Origin: Ochromonadaceae sp. CCMP2298
Taxonomy: Eukaryota; Sar; Synurophyceae; Ochromonadales; Ochromonadaceae
Assembly (NCBI GenBank): GCA_026770595.1
Contig: MU633867.1
Location: 5,067 to 20,968 of the forward strand
Direction: 5' to 3'
Length of the DNA: 15,902 bases
Shown: in pieces, positions 7,567 through 15,071 of the stretch
How positions within the stretch are numbered: the stretch's first letter is position 1
How the letters are laid out: every line of letters starts with the position of its first letter
The notes under the pieces: model-generated
Databases searched by the model: none
What the model was told of the DNA's origin: nothing
Seen by the model: the letters and a program-made list of their open reading frames with translations, nothing else
Made by a program: the position numbers and the translations under genes

Positions 7567-9202
7567 ATGTTTCTCGCAGTCCTTATCGCCTTGTCTCTCA
7601 ACAGCCTCATGGCGACCAAGCAGCGAGTAGTAATCTTGGGCGGAGGGATACATGGAGTATCAACTGCGTACCAGCTCGCGCTCAAGGGCGTCCCCTCGCT
7701 GATTATCGAAAAGACCAGCATCGCTGCAGCTGCCTCTGGCAAGGCGGGGGGCTTCCTGGCACGCAATTGGGGCAGCGGTCCGACCGTGCAGCTGCACGAG
7801 AGAGGTTTCGACATGCACAAGCAGCTGGCGACCACCCTGGGAGTAGAGTCGTACCGCCAAGTCGACACATTGAACGTGGATGGGAACCATAAGGGTGCCA
7901 ACGTGGCCTCATGGCTGGACCGGAAGGTGACCAGTAGTTTGATGGACAGAGACACGGCGCAGGTGACGCCTCTCGAGCTCACTCAGAAGATGCTGGCGGC
8001 TGCGCAGGTACACATACTGACACACCTTACCGGTCTTCGATACACCCCCATATAAAACCATACCTGTTTCTTTGTCGATTACAGTGCATTACACCGTACG
8101 ATGTTATTCTAATTACTCTTCTCATAATTCTCACGCTGCATGCACAGAAGCAGTGTGAGGGGGTCGAGGTGCTCATCGACTCAGCGGAGGGCCTGCAAGT
8201 CGAGGGAGACAAGGTCACAGGTGGGATTTTATACATACTGGGGGTCTTGTGGGGGGGTTATATTATCTTATTACTGTCTCTCAACCCCTGCAACAGCTCC
8301 CCCTAACCCCCCTACCCCATCTACTCACAGGCGTGCGCACGAAGAGCAGCGGCGTGATCAGCGCCAGCCAGGTGGTCATCTGCCTGGGCCCGTGGTCAGG
8401 CGTGGCAGTGGAGGACTGGCTGGGACTGTCCCTACCCATGCAGGTACCCACACATATGATACATATATATCCTATAACCTATATATAACCCTTATGTACA
8501 CACCTTCATACTCACCTATATACAACCACCCACACATCTTAAATACACACCTATTATCATCACCACCTATACATCATTCACCAACCTCTACACTCTCACC
8601 ACCTATGCACGCACCCCCTATACGCACCCCCTCTGCCCACTTAGGGCGTGAAGAGCACCTCTCTGGTGTACGCAGACCTTGACAGCGTACGCCAGGAGCC
8701 CTACGCCTGCTTCTGCGCCGAAGACCCCAACCACTGCCACCTAGAGCTGTACCCCAGACCAGACGGCAGTCTCTACGTGTGCGGGTTGGGGGGCTCCGAC
8801 TACGTGTCGGGGGACCGCCTCAGGGCTGGGGGGGACTGCGAGTCGGCCAGTCTGGTTGGGCCTGACCCCAGCAGGGTGGAAGCGGCCAGCCGTAGTTTAA
8901 GGGGTATGGCGGGGTGGGCAGACCGAGAGCCAGACGTCTCCCAGGCCTGCATGCGCCCCTGCCTGCCAGACGCACAGCCCGCGATGGGCGTAGTGCCTGG
9001 AGTTGGCGGGGTGTACATATCAGCGGGCCACAACTGCTGGGGCATTCTGTGGGCCCCTGTGTGCGGACTGCTCATGGCGGAGCTGCTGGCGGGGGGGCAG
9101 AGTTCTGTGGATCTGCGGGCCTTCAGTCCTGGTAGGTATATGCAGCAGGCGGGCAAGAGGGGGAGGCAGAGGGGACAGGCGCAGGTGGGCGAGCAGTGGT
9201 AG
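7567..9202 (+). CDS. TDA3: Tda3-like FAD-dependent oxidoreductase (DAO superfamily)
   Basis: Four exons, 7567-8007, 8148-8220, 8331-8443 and 8645-9202, give 394 residues from ATG 7567, or 380 from the in-frame ATG at 7609. Numbering from 7609: the FAD-binding Rossmann fold is VVILGGGIHG (11-16) with E34 at the end of strand 2, then SGKAGGFLARNW (43-54), VVICLGPWSG, and the C-terminal FAD-contact segment GHNCWGI (323-329) followed by AELLAGGQSSVDLRAFSPGRY. The SGKAGGFLA and GH-CWGI motifs are those of the Tda3-like branch, whose yeast member is a putative oxidoreductase linked to endosome-Golgi traffic; its substrate is not known to me. The extra 14 residues from 7567 are hydrophobic (MFLAVLIALSLNSL) and could be a signal anchor or simply leader. 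A strong donor, GTAGGTATAT, follows FSP-G near 9130; if used, the basic tail after it would be replaced. Confidence 0.82.
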
Positions 9203-9410
9203 TGCTGGGGGGAAGTGGGGAGGGAAGAGCAGTAGTAGTTGGGGTACTTTTGCGTATGTTGAATTTGTCTATGTATTGTTTGCATATCTATACTCTATTT
9301 CTGTATCTCTTATAAGGTGGGCCGCAGAGGAGGGCTGTATCTCTATTACTGTCCTTTTTAATTAGGAACATAAACATGTAACAACTTACTGTGCCGCACG
9401 TATATGGTGG
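9203..9410. other. Convergent intergenic region
   Basis: This short region lies between the 3' ends of the oxidoreductase and the MBL-fold gene. It is T-rich with possible poly(A) region sequence, and no canonical AATAAA is seen on the plus strand before 9410. No gene is supported. Confidence 0.5.
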
Positions 9411-10379
9411 TTAATGCATCTCAAAATCTTTTAAGTAGAGGCCGTCGTAGGCTAGGTGGGTGGTAGGTGCGATCTTGGCCAGCCTCGCCTCCACCGCGTC
9501 GTGCATGCCCATGGAGCAGCTCATGCCCACGAAATAGACAGTCTCAGGTCTCAGCACAGCCACCACCGCTAGCGCCTCGTCCAGCCCCATGTGCGAGAAC
9601 ACTCCGTGCTGCGACAGCACGTCTATGACGAATGTCTTTATGCGCAGAGACTTCAGGTACTGCATGCTCTCCTCGGGGATGATCTTCACATCAGATAGGT
9701 ACACGAACTGCCCCTCCTTGCCCAGCGCGAATCCAAGGGACACGTAAGAGCCCCCGTGCAGGACTGGGAACGCTTTCACTGGCAGCCCGCACGCGTCGAA
9801 TTTGCTGTCAGACGCCACCACCTTGAAGTCCAGCAGCGCAATGCGGCGGTCCAGTATGTTCAGCGATTCGTCCAAAAAGGTAGGCTTGCCGGTCAGGTAG
9901 CTGAAGCACTGGTTCACCGTACCCATCGTCTCGGTGTTCAGGAAGACCGGTAGTGCGCCAGACACAACCCGGAACCCTGTCGTGGTATCTCCGGCTGCGT
10001 TGGTGACCTGCACGGCCTCGCAGGTCTGCAGGTCTCGCACATCGTCCAAACCAAAGATCGCGTCTGCATGCCCGTGAGTGAGCACGATACCAGATACCTC
10101 ACTCACGCCGATCTTAGGGAGCTGGGACATGCACGCGTCGCGCATCGTCTTCCCCACATCGATCACTACGCATCTCTTCTTCCCCGCGGAATCGTTGAAC
10201 ACTGCCGCCAGGGAGACGTTGTTTCTCTTATTCTTTGAGTGTGCAGTGTGCATCGCATCTTCACACACTTGGCAGGGTGCTTCGCCGCCAGCTAGAATAT
10301 GAGCCAGGTTAGGAACCGCTGTGCTCACTCCCGTACCGAGGAAGCAGATGTCGAACTTCCCGTCTGCTGGTGTACACAT
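9411..10379 (-). CDS. MBL-fold metallo-hydrolase (PhnP / yeast C777.06c-like)
   Basis: The single exon encodes 322 residues from ATG 10379. Metallo-beta-lactamase-fold motifs in order: FLGTGVSTAVPNL (13-25), a Cys pair CQVC (36-39) typical of this branch, VVIDVGKTMRD (71-81), the metal loop THGHADAIFGLDD (101-113), PVLHGGSYVSLGF (H208 region), VYLSDVKIIP (D230), and FSHMGLDEAL (H263). The usual HxHxDH ends in Ala here, as in related HADAxxGLDD proteins. Near the end, VGMSCSMGMHD stands where relatives often have a TH-type motif. The family cleaves phosphodiesters, with PhnP acting on cyclic phosphates; the substrate here is unknown. The frame is open to another ATG at 10487, adding 36 mostly His/Pro/Ser residues encoded by C-rich DNA with no domain character, so 10379 is preferred. 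Divergent from the PNGase A-like gene, convergent with the oxidoreductase gene. Confidence 0.87.
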   Translation of the reverse strand: MCTPADGKFDICFLGTGVSTAVPNLAHILAGGEAPCQVCEDAMHTAHSKNKRNNVSLAAVFNDSAGKKRCVVIDVGKTMRDACMSQLPKIGVSEVSGIVLTHGHADAIFGLDDVRDLQTCEAVQVTNAAGDTTTGFRVVSGALPVFLNTETMGTVNQCFSYLTGKPTFLDESLNILDRRIALLDFKVVASDSKFDACGLPVKAFPVLHGGSYVSLGFALGKEGQFVYLSDVKIIPEESMQYLKSLRIKTFVIDVLSQHGVFSHMGLDEALAVVAVLRPETVYFVGMSCSMGMHDAVEARLAKIAPTTHLAYDGLYLKDFEMH

Positions 10380-10627
10380 CGTGGGGGGTGGGGGATGGGG
10401 CCTGTGAGGGGGGTGCCGGTAGGGAGGGGAGGGGTGGGGATGGGAAGATCCGCGCAGCCTCGAATCACTCGCTGTCAGTGGGAGCATTGCTGGCAAGGCG
10501 TGGGAATTGAGAACCCATCTGGGCCAACAACAGCAGACCGAAATCCAAGGAGGATGGGTTTTGATGATACTTGGGTTTTGAATGAAAAGGATATTTATGT
10601 TTTTGGGTTAAATAAATTTAATGGCGG

Positions 10628-10660
10628 GGGGTTTACCGAAAAGTGAGGAATCAAAACCCC
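10628..10660 (+). promoter_or_regulatory. Palindrome-flanked element, copy 1
   Basis: GGGGTTT and AAAACCCC flank the core ACCGAAAAGTGAGGAA. A near-identical 33-34-bp sequence lies at about 14788-14821 on the other strand. Each copy is in the same orientation relative to the gene downstream of it (PNGase A-like here, exonuclease there). A shared promoter or start-site element is inferred; the function is unknown. Confidence 0.6.
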
Positions 10661-10683
10661 AGACCGGTTCTAGGACATTCTGC

Positions 10684-10727
10684 TTGTCACAACCACATTC
10701 TGTTGACGATCTGTTGTCACAACCACA
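10684..10727 (+). promoter_or_regulatory. Paired direct repeat TTGTCACAACCACA
   Basis: Two perfect 14-bp copies start at 10684 and 10714, exactly 30 bp apart, about 100-140 bp upstream of the PNGase A-like ATG. Position and spacing suggest paired factor-binding sites or a small tandem duplication. The motif is not one I can name. Confidence 0.6.
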
Positions 10728-10822
10728 GCTTCGAACGCCGAGCTGAGAGCACAGGGGCCATCAGCAGGCGCTTCGTACGCCGGGCTATTGCTTTCTGTCG
10801 TCGTTCCCCAGGCGCTGTGAAG

Positions 10823-13007
10823 ATGGTGCGGTGGGCCTTTCTATTGCTCGCCGTGGCCTTCCTGGAGAGGAGAGATGCGTTTCCAGAGAGCGGAGACCCT
10901 ATCACGCAGGAACCGCCCCTCGACCGGCCAACCACCAAGTCGTACACGGTCCAGATCTTTGACCAGGCAGCCTGCTCCTCCTGGGACACCGTGCTGACCT
11001 CGCTCTTCGAGCCGCCGCCGCAGAATCCCTGGTCCCGAATCATCCTCGACTTCAGCGCGAGCGAAAACGGCACTCAGTTCGACCGCTATGGGGCTTTCTG
11101 GCTGGGCGGCGTGGAGCTGCTGCGCACCACAACGGCCGAGCCCACTGCAGAGGGCGTCGTGTGGGTGGTGGAGAAGGACGTAACGGCCTACGCCTCTCTG
11201 TTCGCGCAGCCCTCCACCGCATCTCTGTCTATCCCCAACAATGTAGACTCCACCTACACCGGCATCCCTCTCGTGACCCTCTCCTTCACCTTCTACACTG
11301 CCAGCGACGAGTACCCCGCCCCTGCCACTGCCACCGTGCTGCCGCTGTCCAACAGCCCCGGGGACTGGGACAAGCTATCAGTGAGCGAGGGCACCAATCT
11401 CACCTACAGTCTGACCCTCCCCTATGACGACGTGCTAGGCGTGCAGCTGGAGCTCATGGCCTCCGCGCACGGCTGCGAGGAGTTCTGGTACACCAACTCA
11501 GACGACGACAGTGCCAAGCTGGGACTGTGCGGCGGAGGCGTGTACAGGGAGCTGCAGGTGTACGTCGACGGTATCCTCGCTGGCGCTACTTATCCCTTTC
11601 CCGTCATATACACGGGAGGAATAAACCCATTTTTGTGGCGCCCCCTGACGGGGATAATGAGCTTCGACATTCCCGCCTACCGCTTCGACCTGTCCCCCTT
11701 CGTGTTGGGGGACGGTCTCAGCCACGAGGTGGTGCTGAAGGTGCTCGGGGGGGATGCGGAGGGCGGTGTGTGGTTCCTCGATGCCGCACTGCTGCTGTAC
11801 AGAGACGCAGACGCGGCGCCCGTCTCGGGGGGGCTGGTGGGGCACGTGGACAGCGGCAGCACAGTGACGACCAACAGTTCGCTGGAGGAGGGTGGGGGCT
11901 ACAGCTGGAACACGACAGGTGCGCACTCGTATTCTATGCACTTTTATGTACCTTTATTTCATTATGCCCTATTACACCCTCACCACCTCTGTCTTCTAAC
12001 CCCCCCCCCACACCCCTTCTGTTACGGATACTAAACACACCCATACACAGGCGCGCACTCGTACTCCATACAGGGGCTGCTGAGCACCGCCAAGGGCGAC
12101 ATGCCTCTGCAGGTCAGCGGCGTGCTGTCAGCGTGGAACACAAACAATCTGCAGGAGGGGGCGAGCGTGCAGGTGACGCAGGGGCTGATGGTCGCAGAGC
12201 ACGCGGGCCTCGCGAGCCTTTCAGCGGGAGAGGGAGGCGTGCAGACGCCGAGTACTAGGCTCTCCTACCCCTACTCGATCGCATCCTCCTACAAGCAAGA
12301 CGCCTCCAGCTTCGACATGCGCGCCACTGTCAGCATGGCCTACCAGCGCAGCGACCTCTACCCCCTCCCCCTACACTCCCCCAACACCTCTGCCTCCTAC
12401 AGCCCAGCCACTGCCCCCACTGCCCAGGAGCAGCAGGAGCAGCAGGAGCACAACGTGAGCTGGGCCAACAGCATCCAATCCAAGGCCGCCTACAACCGCT
12501 CTCTGGACCACAACACGGTCTACGTGGAGTCAGACGAAGCCGCTGCCAGCTACCTAGTCACCTCAGAGGGGCACCCCCCCTGCTACCAGCGCAGTGTACA
12601 GGTACCCCCCACCCCTAACCCACCCCAACAATATCCACAACGCTCTAACCCTGATTCCCCCTATACTGCACCTAACCCCCACCCCCTCTACACTACCCCT
12701 ACCCCCCTGACCCCCACCCCCTACCCTCCATCAGGCAGCGGAGGGCTTCGTGACCAGCGATGAGCAGCAGGGGCAGTGCTATCTGCCTGGGGGTAAGTAC
12801 ATATGTGGCTATGAAATGTGCCAGGGGGCCCTTCCTCTTGGGGAGACGTACCAGGGAGGGGCCAGGATACGTGAGAGGGGACCCATGAAGCCCCCTGCCC
12901 CTGTACGGCGAGAGTCTTCGGGCCACATGCCGCATGGAGCGGGTCATCTGACATTCAGACACCCCCTTATGGGCAGGAGCAAGCTGGCGGTCCTCTGGCG
13001 GTCTTAG
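10823..13007 (+). CDS. PNGase A-like secreted glycoamidase, C-terminus uncertain
   Basis: Peptide-N-glycosidase A-type proteins cleave the Asn-GlcNAc link of N-glycoproteins in the secretory/vacuolar route. Exons 10823-11918, 12051-12601 and 12735 onward join in frame. ATG 10823 opens a signal peptide (MVRWAFLLLAVAFLERRDAF). The N-terminal jelly-roll domain holds family landmarks: SYTVQIFDQ, WSRIILDFSASENGTQFDRYGAFWLGGVELLRTTT and VEKDVTAYASLF, listed here as separate motifs in continuous sequence. Later come PLVTLSFTFY, NLTYSLTLP, a Cys-containing strand (LGLCGGGVYRELQVYVDG), YRFDLSPF and, in the C-terminal half, PPCYQRSVQ-AAEGFV and GQCYLPG. N-glycosylation sequons include NGT, NLT, NSS and NTT. 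Exon 3 read through ends at TAG 13007 (639 residues). Its last 70 residues have no family character, and a strong donor GTAAGT at 12793 suggests the true end lies in a fourth exon, possibly from 13222. Confidence 0.8.
11919..12050 (+). other. PNGase A-like intron 1 with duplicated ends
   Basis: The 132-nt GT-AG intron starts ACAG|GTGCGCACTCG and the downstream exon starts ACAG|GCGCGCACTCG. Bases 11915-11940 match 12047-12072 at 22 of 26 positions, all differences being transitions. The offset of 132 equals the intron length. The interior is AT/C-rich non-coding sequence with in-frame stop codons (TAA at 11998-12000). Confidence 0.85.
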
Positions 13008-13058
13008 GGTCTTAGGGTCTCAGGATCGTAGGGGCTTAGGGTCTTAGGGGCATAGCTC
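13003..13058 (+). repeat. Telomere-like 8-bp tandem repeat (CTTAGGGT)
   Basis: Seven 8-bp units: CTTAGGGT, CTTAGGGT, CTCAGGAT, CGTAGGGG, CTTAGGGT, CTTAGGGG and CATAGCTC. TTAGGG is embedded, but the unit is 8 bp and degenerate, so this is more likely a minisatellite than true telomere. It includes the TAG that ends the read-through PNGase frame. Confidence 0.8.
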
Positions 13059-13222
13059 AGCTTCAAAGTAACAGTTTAGACGTAGTCATATTTAGCAGTA
13101 TTAAGTAAAGTATTCAGGTGTACAGGTAATCAAGTAGTCAAGTAAATCGGCATTCAAGTAATCAGGTATCCAAGTGTCAGAGTAAATTCATTCCTACAGC
13201 TTTTAACTACCCCACCACCAGA
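13059..13222. other. AT-rich repeats between convergent genes; likely intron or 3' flank
   Basis: From about 13085 to 13190 the plus strand has degenerate CAAGTAATCAGGTA-type repeats. The region ends in a good polypyrimidine-CAG acceptor (CTACCCCACCACCAG, 13221). It could be the last part of a PNGase A-like intron (12793-13221) or simply the intergenic space between two convergent 3' ends. Confidence 0.45.
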
Positions 13223-14491
13223 CTACGTGTCGGGGAACTTTAGGTGCCTGCCGCACCCTACTGGCAAAGGCACGTGCTCGCCCTCCCCCTCCCCCCCAGT
13301 CTCCCCAGTCTCGCCTGGTACTGTGCAGGTCTCTTCAAAAGTGGTGTGTAACGGTCTCTTCTCTCCCACACCCACACCCACACTGCCTGCACTGTCCCCT
13401 CTGTCTCCCGCCCCACCGCTGGCACTGCCCCCCGCACCACTGCTGATACTACTGCTACTGCTCTCTGCTAGTGTCTTGAACCACGCCTTGGCCGCCTGGC
13501 TGGTCCAGCCCCGCAGCAGCGATGAGTTCAGCTTCTCCACCCCGCTGTCCACCACCGCACCCCTCTCCCTCTCCCTGTCCCATCTGTCGCTCTTCCTCTT
13601 TTTTTTCTCGAACGCGCCGGGCTGGTCGAGGTCCAAGTCGCTGCGTAGAGTGTCCACGGCCTGCTGCAGAAGAGTGTGCAGCTCCCCCCTGTCCCCACTG
13701 TCCCCACTGCCCTCCCCCATGCCCTCCTCGCCCTCCGCGCCCTCCTCGCTGAGGTTCTGCTCCATCTTGCAGCGCATGGCATCAAACAGCCGCAGCAGCA
13801 CGAGCGCATCGCAGGCCGCGTACTGCCTCTGTGCGTGGTTGAGGGGTCTATGCCCCCAGTTGGACATCTGCTGGTCCTTGCGCAGCGTGTAGTGCATGTA
13901 CTCAGCAACTAGGTTCTTCAGCGAGGGGGGCTGGTGCGTGCTGGGCACCAGGTACCTAGCCAGCGCGTGCGTCTCCACGATACTGCGCACGAAGCGGAAG
14001 CAGAGTAGATCCGGGTAGGCCTGGGCGAGCTCCTTTATATCCCGGGCAAGCCCCTGGCCCAGCTTGAGGCACTTGTCGTCGCTCAGCACTGCGCCGAGGA
14101 GCGCGTCCAGCTGCGCCATGCACTCTTTCTGCTCGCTCAACACCAGCATGTCCACAAGGAACACCTTCTCCTCACCCCCGTGGGAGCGGCTGGCGATCTG
14201 TATGAGGGCTGTGGGGTGCGGCTCTGGGAGCATGTGCCTGGGCACGTAGGTGGGCTGCGTCTCCGTATCGATCCCAAGCATCACGCTTGTGGCCAGCGCA
14301 CTGCCCAGAAGCAGCAGGCTGCTCGAGCACTGCACCAGTATTAAGCAGGAAGCTTCCAGGTCAAAGACGAAGGTCAGCATCTCGTTCCCTGATAGGGATT
14401 TGGGGATTGCTACGGCCCCGGTGATGAAGCCTGGGATGTTTGCTACGGGGGGCTGGTATTCGGGCCATCCGATGGACCCGTCGTCTACCAT
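13223..14491 (-). CDS. DEDDy 3'-5' exonuclease, Mut-7/EXD3-like
   Basis: From ATG 14491 the single-exon frame gives 422 residues. The RNase D / DnaQ-like 3'-5' exonuclease fold (DNA_pol_A_exo1) is at about 70-245, with Exo I G-I-D75-T-E77, PTALIQIA and VFLVDMLVL, Exo II LGQGLARDIKEL (D151), SLKNLVAEYM and the NWGHRPLNHAQRQYAACDAL stretch. Exo III there gives Y224 and D228, so all four acidic residues and the Tyr are present and the domain should be active. Mut-7-type nucleases trim RNA 3' ends. The C-terminal third is low-complexity Gly/Ser/Glu with a basic KKKRK (296-300), a likely nuclear signal. The frame is open upstream to about 14671, with sensible-looking residues (RLQQHTIYLEARLSELGYKN) but only TTG starts, so an upstream exon joined near 14650 is possible. 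Convergent with the PNGase A-like gene. Confidence 0.85.
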   Translation of the reverse strand: MVDDGSIGWPEYQPPVANIPGFITGAVAIPKSLSGNEMLTFVFDLEASCLILVQCSSSLLLLGSALATSVMLGIDTETQPTYVPRHMLPEPHPTALIQIASRSHGGEEKVFLVDMLVLSEQKECMAQLDALLGAVLSDDKCLKLGQGLARDIKELAQAYPDLLCFRFVRSIVETHALARYLVPSTHQPPSLKNLVAEYMHYTLRKDQQMSNWGHRPLNHAQRQYAACDALVLLRLFDAMRCKMEQNLSEEGAEGEEGMGEGSGDSGDRGELHTLLQQAVDTLRSDLDLDQPGAFEKKKRKSDRWDRERERGAVVDSGVEKLNSSLLRGWTSQAAKAWFKTLAESSSSSISSGAGGSASGGAGDRGDSAGSVGVGVGEKRPLHTTFEETCTVPGETGETGGEGEGEHVPLPVGCGRHLKFPDT

Positions 14492-15071
14492 GGTGTCGTT
14501 CTTGTACCCCAGCTCGCTCAGACGCGCCTCGAGATATATGGTGTGTTGCTGTAACCGCTGTGCCCCTGCATGAGCTATTCCGCTTCCTTCCCCAGCTGTC
14601 TCTGCTGCTGTCTCTGCTTCCTCAGCTTCCTCTGCTGTGCTGCTGCCTCTGCTGTGCAATCGCAACAGCTATGCTGCTGGAGCCTCGACAACGACCTCGA
14701 GGGGCCTGAGACCTGTGCGCAAGGGTGAACAAGAGAAAAGGCAGTCCTCAAAAGGACTGGAGGGAGGGAGGAGACTCTCTCAATGGCCGGGGTTTTGTTC
14801 CTCACTTTTCGGTAAAACCCCGGCCAATGAGAGAGGGAAGTTCCCCCTCAGCAAACGATGCCTCTCTCGTTTTGGCAACGGTGCAGAAAGGTCTCTGTCT
14901 GTGATCAAATAAAGTTAGCTCGAGAAGCCGATCGCGGGGCTTGATCTCATTGTGCAGTGGTCTCATCAAGGTTGGTGTTATATCGTAGAGTCTATACACA
15001 GGCGCACTGCGTTGGAGCGCAGTTACTAGGCAGGGGCTTCGTTGAGCAGACCTCTTCGGCCGAATCCAAGG
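14492..15071. promoter_or_regulatory. Divergent region between exonuclease and the last gene
   Basis: The left part (14492-14671) may code for an N-terminal extension of the exonuclease; it is Ala/Glu/Gln-rich and CTGCTG-like. Then come a 7-bp-stem hairpin (CAGTCCT-CAAA-AGGACTG, 14742-14759), the large hairpin listed separately, and a 5' leader before the ATG at 15072. No other gene is supported. Confidence 0.5.
14775..14835. promoter_or_regulatory. 22-bp-arm hairpin carrying palindrome-flanked element, copy 2
   Basis: Arms 14775-14796 (CTCTCTCAATGGCCGGGGTT then TT) and 14814-14835 pair at 21 of 22 positions around a 17-nt loop, GTTCCTCACTTTTCGGT. On the minus strand the inner part reads GGGGTTTTACCGAAAAGTGA then GGAACAAAACCCC, matching copy 1 at 10628-10660. 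The single mismatch falls in a CCAAT-like site (right arm GGCCAATGAG). It could be a promoter palindrome, a small MITE or an RNA hairpin in a leader. Confidence 0.7.

Larger units (their letters stand above)
10380..10822. promoter_or_regulatory. Divergent intergenic region between MBL and PNGase A-like genes
   Basis: Next to the MBL start, 10381-10443 is very G-rich on the plus strand, with many GGG/GGGG runs and G-quadruplex potential. An 8-bp inverted repeat AACCCATC/GATGGGTT lies at about 10511-10560. The 33-bp palindrome-flanked element and a paired 14-bp direct repeat follow and are listed separately. Frames through this region open with GTG only, and no gene is supported. Confidence 0.55.

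Noticed and set aside
10380-10496. MBL protein starting at 10496 or 10487
   Set aside because: 10496 is TTG. The ATG at 10487 would add only His/Pro/Ser-rich residues from C-rich leader DNA; the conserved domain begins right after the ATG at 10379.
10643-10822. 60-codon N-terminal extension of the PNGase A-like frame
   Set aside because: It opens with GTG, and the ATG at 10823 starts a typical signal peptide.
13227-13892. 221-codon plus-strand frame opposite the exonuclease
   Set aside because: It has a GTG start, low-complexity Pro/Ser content, and is antisense to a conserved nuclease. Only its first few codons are kept as a possible PNGase A-like last exon.
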